Assembly (NCBI GenBank): GCA_023663185.1
Contig: JAMPHY010000001.1
Location: forward strand, 314,994-378,993
DNA length: 64,000 bases
Direction of reading: 5' to 3'
DNA from: Clostridiales bacterium
GTDB lineage: Bacteria > Bacillota > Clostridia > Lachnospirales > Lachnospiraceae
The notes under the pieces are model-generated. The model ran no database searches. It was given only the letters and a program-made list of their open reading frames with translations, and was not told where the DNA came from. Positions 53,321 through 60,060 of the stretch are shown one piece after another; the first letter of the stretch is position 1, and each line of letters begins with the position of its first letter. The position numbers and the translations under genes are program-made.

Positions 53321-53653
53321 TCAGGGCTTCTCCGGTCTTATAACCCAACCGTCCATTAAATCTTCTTCTTCATAAATTTCATTGGTATCATCATCAATGT
53401 CTATATACCTCCACTGTTTTACATAATATTGAAACCATGACTCATACCTGAACGGAGCATTTACCATCCAAAGAAATTCAAAATCGTGATCATCTATATT
53501 CCTTGTATAATACCTGACCGTTCCTTCCTTATGATATAAAGTCACATTTCTTTGTGCAAAAGTATTTTCTATTGTTTTATGCGCTGCCGCTAAATTAATA
53601 ATACCATCTTTAAGTATTCGTTCTTCATCAAGTTCAATCGCAAAAAATAACAT
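53321..53653 (-). CDS. paralogue 1 of the array (long form)
   Basis: 110 residues and first in transcription order. MLFFAIELDEERIL start, VRYYTRNIDDHDFEFLWMVNAPFRYESWFQYYVKQW middle, EEEDLMDGWVIRPEKP end. Upstream, 53654-53804 holds a GC-rich stretch with the palindrome CGGAGCTCCG (53763-53772) and no gene. That stretch may end the Sel1 gene's transcript or carry the array promoter. Confidence 0.65.
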   Translation of the reverse strand: MLFFAIELDEERILKDGIINLAAAHKTIENTFAQRNVTLYHKEGTVRYYTRNIDDHDFEFLWMVNAPFRYESWFQYYVKQWRYIDIDDDTNEIYEEEDLMDGWVIRPEKP

Positions 53654-53804
53654 AACTCAAATCTCCTTTATTAATTAAAGTTTAGTTCTAAAAACAGAAA
53701 ATTTACTTAGTAAATTATCTGGAACAAAATAAGGAGCGACTTTAGCTCTGCTCTGCAGGCGCGGAGCTCCGTTTTTGTTCATTTTGACTAAACTTGTATA
53801 TTCA

Positions 53805-54461
53805 TTAATCCTTATCTCCCCCTGTAATACCATGGTTATATTTCGGATTAGCATCAACCACTTTAATATCCGCATACGTCACACGTACCTGCGGAGCTTT
53901 TCGGGATTCCTCTTCACCGCCATTACGATACAGCTCCTGCAGTTTGTATTGTGCACTCACAACTCCCCGCTCCGCCGCTTTGCGAATCAACTCTTCCGCT
54001 TTGGCTTTATCCTTTTCCACGCCTTTCCCTCTCAGATACATAATTCCCAGCATATATTGGGATTTCGCATGTCCCTGCTCGACTGCCTTCCTAAACCACT
54101 CTGCCGCTTTGACATAATCCCGTTCTATTCCGCTCGGCCAATAGTCCCCCCAATAATACATATATCCCATATCGTACTGTGCATTTGCCTCTCCCTGCTT
54201 AGCCGCATTCATACTTTGCTCTAGTATCTCTTTATGACGCACCTCCACCCTTTCGCACCACTCATCTGCCTTTTGCTCATTCTGCTCTACATACTCGCCG
54301 CAGCGATACATCGCTCCTATCTTAATCATCGCCCGCTCGTATCCGTTTTCGGCAAGATTTTGTATCATTTCCACGCCCTTCGCATAATCAGGCGTTTCAA
54401 GCAAGGCTCTCGCCTCGTCAAATAATTCCAATTCCGTTTTTCTTGCTTTTCTTTCCTCCAT
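53805..54461 (-). CDS. Sel1-like repeat protein
   Basis: 218 residues. Three to four Sel1/TPR-like repeats are readable: ANAQYDMGYMYYWGD, KAAEWFRKAVEQGHAKSQYMLGIMYLRGKGVEKDKAKAEEL and AAERGVVSAQYKLQELY. The N-terminus (LFDEARALLETPDYAKGVEMIQNLAENGYERAMIKIG) matches that of the second Sel1 protein at 58858, so they are paralogues on either side of the STAND gene. The last 35 residues are not repeat-like (VRVTYADIKVVDANPKYNHG). Probably a protein-protein adaptor. Confidence 0.8.
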   Translation of the reverse strand: MEERKARKTELELFDEARALLETPDYAKGVEMIQNLAENGYERAMIKIGAMYRCGEYVEQNEQKADEWCERVEVRHKEILEQSMNAAKQGEANAQYDMGYMYYWGDYWPSGIERDYVKAAEWFRKAVEQGHAKSQYMLGIMYLRGKGVEKDKAKAEELIRKAAERGVVSAQYKLQELYRNGGEEESRKAPQVRVTYADIKVVDANPKYNHGITGGDKD

Positions 54462-54797
54462 AAAAAATTCCCCGCTTTCTTAGCTATAATTTTTATACTT
54501 CAACCATCTATTTCTTCGTATTTTAATTATTAATCGCTCTACTACAAGTAAACCCTCACGTGTAATTGTGAAACTATGGTTACTATTCACAACATTCGGC
54601 GGCATGAATTCATATATTTCCATGAGTGGTCCTTGTAAAACGCCGGTACTTAGCGAGGTTTTTTCGAGCTTAGTACCGCTGCGATTTTACACGGAGCGAG
54701 AGCGTGCCACTCATGGAAATATATGAATTCATGCCGCCTCCAACAACTGTGAACAGCAGCAAACCGTTACATAAAAACACAGAAATCCAACAATAAC
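54462..54797. repeat. large hairpin element (32-bp perfect arms, MITE-like)
   Basis: Perfect inverted repeat: 54598-54629 (begins GGCGGCATGAATTCATATAT) and 54707-54738 (ends ATGAATTCATGCCGCC), with a 77-nt centre. The centre folds again: GTAAAA...CGGTACTTAGC pairs with GCTTAGTACCG...TTTTAC. Weak TTCACA/TGTGAA pairing extends it outside. The arms are themselves partly palindromic around ATGAATTCAT. It lies between two divergent genes and holds no open frame. It may be a non-autonomous transposon, a repeated extragenic palindrome or a structured RNA. Confidence 0.75.
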
Positions 54798-54896
54798 TTG
54801 AACCCCGTCGTCACATATATTATAATACAAATACAAATAAAAATATAAATACAAATGTAAATACAAAACCAAGTCAATCAAAAAGGAGACCTATAA
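54798..54896 (+). promoter_or_regulatory. promoter and AT-rich leader of the STAND gene
   Basis: TTGAAC (54798-54803), 17 nt, TATAAT (54821-54826). The leader that follows is a run of degenerate 6-bp units (AATACA, AATATA, AATGTA) to about 54868, then AAAAAGGAGA before ATG 54897. The repeat could change in length and alter expression. Confidence 0.65.
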
Positions 54897-57800
54897 ATGA
54901 AAACAATCTTTGTGTCAAGTACTTTTACGGATATACAATATGAACGTAACGCCATAAGGGATATTACCGCGCCCCTTCTTAATAAAGAAGCGAAAAAATA
55001 CGGCGAAACGACAGACTTCTGCGAATTGTACCGCGAAATCAGAGAAATCAGCGCAGAGGTCATTGGCGCAGGTGACATTAGCGCAGAGGAAAACCCCATA
55101 AAAGAGTCCGTAGTTTATCCCGATGAAATAGACCGCAGCGAGCCTCTTATGGTGGTGCTCTTAGGTTTCAGCTACTGTCAGATACCTGATTCCGAATCCA
55201 TTAAAACAGTCGCAGACCAAAAGCAGCTTGCACTGGAAGAACTGGAAAGAAGCGTGACCGCACTGGAAATCGAGTACGGTGCTTTTTGTGGCAAGGAAAA
55301 GTTTAATAATACGCTCTTCTATTTTCGAGAGATAGAAGGAACCGCCCTTTCCGATTACATTTCAGAAGACAAAGAGGTTGCCGGCGACAGAGAGTATGAA
55401 GAAAAGCTCCTAACGCTCAAAGACAGGATAAAAAGCATTACTGCGGGAAAAGTAAGGGAGTATACTCTTACATGGAACGGCAGCGGCTTTGACGGCGTTG
55501 ACGCTTTCGCCCTGACGCTTGCGGAGGACATTATAGCTATGCTTATGCCTGAATGGGTAGAAAAGGAGAAACTCACCAGTTTCCAGTGCGAACGAAGAGC
55601 CCACGCTGCATTTATCCGAGAAAAGAACGCTATGTTCAGGGCGAGACAGTCAGAAGCCGAAAAGCTGATAAAAGACGCCCTATCACAGCCCGTTACAATA
55701 ATCAGAGGCATAGCAGGCAGCGGCAAAAGCACGCTCTTTTCATATATGGCGACAGAACTTAAAAATTCCGGCTGGACTATTCTCCCCTTTATTTCAGGGC
55801 TTACTGCAAAAAGCAGTTCCGAAATGGATATCATTGAGAATATTGTTTATTTTATAGAAGAAAAACTGCACCTTGACCATTACATAGACGAAACGGACGC
55901 TAAGACAGGCGAAAGGCAGATACATATTCCTGACGAGTGGGGTGAAAAACTTACCGAGCTGTGTCTTGCATACACAAAAACGGGGGCAAAGCTGCTCATT
56001 ATGATAGATGCCGCAGATAAACTCAGCGGGGAATGGGGAATGCTACGTTTTATACCCACATCTGAATCAGAAGGTATCCATCTTGTAATAACCCGCACAG
56101 CGAATCCCGCTATTCCAGCACGTGAAGGGTGCTATACGCTTATGCAGCTTGACAACGAGGGTAAACAGGTGGTTCTTGGCGGTATTCTTGCAAGGAGCGG
56201 CGGAGAAATCCCTGAATCTATTATAAATGCGATGTTTAAGCCGGAAGTTTCTAACAACCCGCTTTATCTGTCGCTGCTAGTTCAGAGGCTTCTCATGATA
56301 AGCAGGGAAGATTTTGAGGATATCAGAAGCATGGAAGATTCTGAGGATATCAGAAATAGAGGCGGCAATGCGGCGACAATAGAACAATACCAAACTAAGC
56401 TTATTAAAAACCAATGTCCTGACGACATTGACGAAATGAGCGCCGCCCTTTTAAACGAGGCAGGAAAGCAAATTAATGAGAAACTCGTGTCCAAAGTTCT
56501 GCAATACCTTGCCGTATCAAGAAATGGTCTGCGTAGAAAGGATTTTGCCGTATTACTTGAGCGCGAATGGTCGGAAGGCGACTTTTATCATTTTGTAAAC
56601 TATATGCACGACTGTTTCCTATTAAGAAAGGACGGTCGCTATGATTTCACGCACGATGGCGTCAGAACGTGCCTGCGCAGTCAGTGTAAGGATTTAGAGG
56701 GGGTAAACAGAGAGATTCTTGAGTACCTTAAATCCCTGAAGGCAAAGGACTCTGTCAGAATGAAAGAACTCGCATGGCATGCCATCGCGCTTGATGATAA
56801 GGAAGCCTTTATCGAGCATATTATCAAGTATTCCTACTACTCTTATGAACTAAGCAATACGGTCAATGATGTATATGCTCAGTGCCTTGCCGATAAGGGC
56901 GAGTGGATTATTGATGTTCTGAAGGAAACGAAAAAATATGACGCGGGCGAAGAACTATGTCGATTGGCTGATTTCTGTAATGATAAACTGAAAGACGCCT
57001 TCTGGACTTTAGAGGATACAAAGAAGCTGGAAATTAAGCTGCGTATTCTTACCGCCAATATTGATTTTGCGGAACATCTGTATCATAAATTTAAATCCTA
57101 TAGAAGCAGAAGGACTCTTTCTAACAGTTATGAAAACGTTGCCGAAATCTATGAGGGGCTTGACGGTATCGACAACCAGCGACATGTGCTGGAGCTATAT
57201 GCTAAAAGTCTGCCGATTATGGAAGAAATTGTGGAAGAACCAAAAGAACCGAATACCTACGAAAGCAGAATGAGCGGCTTGGATAGACTGCACCTTTTAG
57301 AAAGATATCGTAAGACGGCACAAATGTATGAAGCGCTTGGCGGCGAAGACAATTTAAAACAGGCATTAATACTACATGAAAAGTATCTGAAAATCAGGGA
57401 GCAGCAGGCGCAGGAAAAGAATGAAACTGCCAACAGCTTTCTTTCGATGAGTTATGCTAAGGTTGCCGATATGTATGTGAAGCTTGACGGCGAAGACAAT
57501 CTGCAATGCGCGCTTAAGTTCTACGGCAAGGCTCTATCTATTGATGAACAACTGGCGAAAGAACGGGACTTTACCCAAAAAAACTGGGAGTTTTTCCGCA
57601 ATTATGATAAGATTTTTGATGTCTTTAATAAACTTGGCGGCAAGGATAACCCGCAAAAAACGCTGACTCTGTATGAAAATGAGCTGCAAAACAGGGAAAA
57701 GCAGGCAAAAGAACGCGGTACAATAGTAAGCAAATGGATGCTTTCCCACAGTTATAATGAAGCGGCGCAAAGATATATGAAGCTTGGCGGCAGCGATAAC

Positions 57801-58844
57801 ATACAGCGCGCGCTTGAGTTGTATAATAAGGATTTGGTAATCTATGAACTATTGGCGCAGGAGTTTGGCACCGCGGAAAGCCAAAAAGAGCTTGCCGGCA
57901 GTTATAACCGCGTTGCCGAAATGTATGTGAAGCTTGGCGGCAGCGATAACATACAGCGCGCACTTGAGCTGTATAATAAGGATTTGGCAATCTATGAACA
58001 ACTGGCTAAGGAACTGGATACTATAAAAAGCCAAAAAGAGCTTGCCGACCGTTATTATTGGGTAGCCAAAGACTATGCGAAGCTTGACGGCAGCGACACT
58101 ATGCGGCATGGGCTGGAACTGTATAGTAAAGCTTTTGCTATATATGACGAGTTGGAGAAAGAACTAAGCAGCTCTGATAAAAATGAACTTTCCTTCAATT
58201 ATGATGAGGTTGCCGGAATTTATGAAAAGCTTGGCGGCGAAGACAGCCTGCTGTGCGCGCTTAAACTGTATGAAAAGGCTATATCAATAAGGGAACAACT
58301 TGCAGAGGACATACTCTCCTCTACTAAACGAAAAATGGAGCTTATCCCCGATTATTATAAGGCGGCAAGAATTTATGCGATACTTGGTGGAAACGACAGT
58401 CTGTTACACACGCTTGAATTGTATGAAAAAGCTATGATACTTAGAGAACAACTGGCGAAAGAACTGGATACTGCCAAAAGCAAAGGTGAGCTCTCAGAAA
58501 GCTATCGTAAAGTTGCCGGAATTTATGAGGTGCTTGACAGCGAAGACAATCTGCAACACGCGCTTAAGTTATATGAGAAAGACATTGCGGTCAGAGAAGT
58601 GCTAGTAAAAGAATTCGATACCGCCCAAAACAAGAGGGAGCTTTCCCTTAGTTATCACAGGTCTGCCCGAATTTATGAAAAGCTTGGCGGCAGCGACAAT
58701 CTGCAACTGGCTCTGTCACTGTATGAAAAAAGCCTGCCAATTCAAGAACAACTAGCGAAAGAACCGGGCAGCGCCCAAAATAAAAAGGATCTTTCCATCA
58801 GTTATCTTAAGATTGACAGACTTCGCGCATTACAATCAGTATAA
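54897..58844 (+). CDS. DUF4062 - STAND/NACHT-type NTPase - TPR protein
   Basis: 1315 residues. The start IFVSSTFTDIQYERNAIRD is the DUF4062 domain (about 1-115), known from eukaryotic NWD1-like and bacterial signalling STAND proteins. The NTPase follows: Walker A IIRGIAGSGKSTLFSYM (about 270), Walker B AKLLIMIDAADKL (about 363) and a winged-helix region. From about residue 720 to the end run roughly ten TPR-like units of 55-60 residues with the core YxKLGGxDNLQxALxLYxKxLxIxEQLAKE. STAND proteins with such sensor repeats act as switches, several in phage defence. There is no obvious nuclease effector, so it may act through a partner such as the CHAT protease. Confidence 0.88.
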   Translation: MKTIFVSSTFTDIQYERNAIRDITAPLLNKEAKKYGETTDFCELYREIREISAEVIGAGDISAEENPIKESVVYPDEIDRSEPLMVVLLGFSYCQIPDSESIKTVADQKQLALEELERSVTALEIEYGAFCGKEKFNNTLFYFREIEGTALSDYISEDKEVAGDREYEEKLLTLKDRIKSITAGKVREYTLTWNGSGFDGVDAFALTLAEDIIAMLMPEWVEKEKLTSFQCERRAHAAFIREKNAMFRARQSEAEKLIKDALSQPVTIIRGIAGSGKSTLFSYMATELKNSGWTILPFISGLTAKSSSEMDIIENIVYFIEEKLHLDHYIDETDAKTGERQIHIPDEWGEKLTELCLAYTKTGAKLLIMIDAADKLSGEWGMLRFIPTSESEGIHLVITRTANPAIPAREGCYTLMQLDNEGKQVVLGGILARSGGEIPESIINAMFKPEVSNNPLYLSLLVQRLLMISREDFEDIRSMEDSEDIRNRGGNAATIEQYQTKLIKNQCPDDIDEMSAALLNEAGKQINEKLVSKVLQYLAVSRNGLRRKDFAVLLEREWSEGDFYHFVNYMHDCFLLRKDGRYDFTHDGVRTCLRSQCKDLEGVNREILEYLKSLKAKDSVRMKELAWHAIALDDKEAFIEHIIKYSYYSYELSNTVNDVYAQCLADKGEWIIDVLKETKKYDAGEELCRLADFCNDKLKDAFWTLEDTKKLEIKLRILTANIDFAEHLYHKFKSYRSRRTLSNSYENVAEIYEGLDGIDNQRHVLELYAKSLPIMEEIVEEPKEPNTYESRMSGLDRLHLLERYRKTAQMYEALGGEDNLKQALILHEKYLKIREQQAQEKNETANSFLSMSYAKVADMYVKLDGEDNLQCALKFYGKALSIDEQLAKERDFTQKNWEFFRNYDKIFDVFNKLGGKDNPQKTLTLYENELQNREKQAKERGTIVSKWMLSHSYNEAAQRYMKLGGSDNIQRALELYNKDLVIYELLAQEFGTAESQKELAGSYNRVAEMYVKLGGSDNIQRALELYNKDLAIYEQLAKELDTIKSQKELADRYYWVAKDYAKLDGSDTMRHGLELYSKAFAIYDELEKELSSSDKNELSFNYDEVAGIYEKLGGEDSLLCALKLYEKAISIREQLAEDILSSTKRKMELIPDYYKAARIYAILGGNDSLLHTLELYEKAMILREQLAKELDTAKSKGELSESYRKVAGIYEVLDSEDNLQHALKLYEKDIAVREVLVKEFDTAQNKRELSLSYHRSARIYEKLGGSDNLQLALSLYEKSLPIQEQLAKEPGSAQNKKDLSISYLKIDRLRALQSV

Positions 58845-58857
58845 GAGACTTCGTGCA

Positions 58858-59421
58858 TTACAACCAGTGTAATGAATAAATGGAATTGGGTTTATGCTTG
58901 CGTGACTTTTGCTCCCACTCTTCCGCCTTGCTACGATCCTTAGCTACTCCGTCACCAAATTTATACATATACGCCAGAGCAGACTCCGCATTCCCATGCC
59001 CCTGCTCTGCGGCTTTTAAATACCACTCTACCGCCTTTGTATCATCTGAGTCTGTTCCATAGCCCATTTGATAGCAAACGCCGAGTCTGAATTGCGCGTC
59101 TGAATGTCCCTGCTCCGCGGCATTTCTATACCACTCAACCGCCTCTTTAGCTACTCCTTCTTTACCTTCATACATCTCTCCTAAACGGTTCTGCGCATCC
59201 GCATTGCCCTGCTTAGCCGCTTTCCTATACCACTCTTCTGCTTTAGGCGCATTTTTTTCTACGCGGTTGCCTTCTTCGTACATCTTTCCTAATTGGAACA
59301 TTGCCGGAGCATACTCTCCTTCGGCAAGGCTTTGCATAGTTTCAACGCCTTTTTCATAATAGGGCGTTTCTATCATGGCAAACGCTTCATCATATAATTC
59401 CTCTTCGGTTTTCTCTTTCAT
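58858..59421 (-). CDS. Sel1-like repeat protein, second copy
   Basis: 187 residues. Four clear Sel1 repeats: APAMFQLGKMYEEGNRVEKNAPKAEEWYRKAAKQGN, ADAQNRLGEMYEGKEG, SDAQFRLGVCYQMGYG and GNAESALAYMYKFGDG. The start LYDEAFAMIETPYYEKGVETMQSLAEG aligns with the Sel1 protein at 53805. ATG 59421 follows GGAGG; an ATG at 59436 lies before it. It is convergent with the STAND gene, whose stop is 13 nt away, so the two ends share a possible terminator zone. Confidence 0.82.
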   Translation of the reverse strand: MKEKTEEELYDEAFAMIETPYYEKGVETMQSLAEGEYAPAMFQLGKMYEEGNRVEKNAPKAEEWYRKAAKQGNADAQNRLGEMYEGKEGVAKEAVEWYRNAAEQGHSDAQFRLGVCYQMGYGTDSDDTKAVEWYLKAAEQGHGNAESALAYMYKFGDGVAKDRSKAEEWEQKSRKHKPNSIYSLHWL

Positions 59422-59504
59422 CAACAGACCTCCCATATCCGTTTTCCTTTTTTATTTATTCATACGTCAATATATTTTGTCCAACTAAGGAATTGTCCTT
59501 TAGA

Positions 59505-59690
59505 TTAATCATAAATAGTATTTGGATCTGTTTCAGCCGGACTTTCCCAGTAGTAGCCTCTCTCACGTAAAAGCTCTTTCTTTCTGGCCCAGTATCTGTG
59601 ACAATACCCCATACCTTTCACGACATTTTCATGTTCTTTTTCAATTATCGTTTCTACCTCTAACATTATTTTCTCCGGAATTTCACACAT
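59505..59690 (-). CDS. small protein of unknown function
   Basis: 61 residues, charged, with an aromatic middle: VKGMGYCHRYWARKKELLRERGYYWESPAETDPNTIYD. Although short, it has a strong GGAGGG site 9 nt before ATG 59690, and the sequence looks like that of small conserved clostridial proteins found near DNA-related genes. I do not name a family. It lies upstream of the second Sel1 gene on the same strand, about 85 nt away, and may be cotranscribed. Confidence 0.6.
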   Translation of the reverse strand: MCEIPEKIMLEVETIIEKEHENVVKGMGYCHRYWARKKELLRERGYYWESPAETDPNTIYD

Positions 59691-60060
59691 TTTCAGTCCC
59701 TCCTCCGTTTTTTATTTCATCCGCAAATCTTCCGTAATTAATTTTTCAAAATAGCAAGTGGAGCGGGTAATCTTATATAGATTAATTTACCATAAACAGT
59801 ACGGTAATTCAACAATAACTTACCGCCACATTATTGTAATTAATGATTAGTCTTTTTAATATAAATAAACCCTCAAAATTTAATTCAAAGAAAAAAAATA
59901 TGGTATAATAAGCTCAGCCTCAGCAGGCTGAGCTCTAAGAATTACTTCGTAATTCTTATTGGAATGATTTACTTTAATTGCTTCTGCGGATATAGTATAA
60001 TGGATGTAATAATGAATTTATATCTTATCATTACCAACGATTTCGCGAAGGAGAACTCTT
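59691..60060 (+). promoter_or_regulatory. leader of the CHAT gene with two hairpins and two -10 elements
   Basis: TATAAT at 59904-59909 is followed at once by a perfect hairpin AGCTCAGCCT-CAGC-AGGCTGAGCT (59911-59934) and a second, AAGAATTAC-TTC-GTAATTCTT (59937-59957). A second TATAAT lies at 59996-60001 with a poor -35 (TTTAAT). The first hairpin covers the expected transcription start and could be an operator. There is no T-run, so attenuation is less likely. The AT-rich part 59738-59900 shows nothing else. AAGGAGA precedes ATG 60061. Confidence 0.55.

Noticed and set aside
50828-53653. The paralogue array as toxins rather than immunity-like proteins
   Set aside because: The proteins are acidic, without secretion signals, catalytic-looking His/Glu/Arg patterns or variable toxic C-termini. 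Neither role is shown, so only the array itself is reported.
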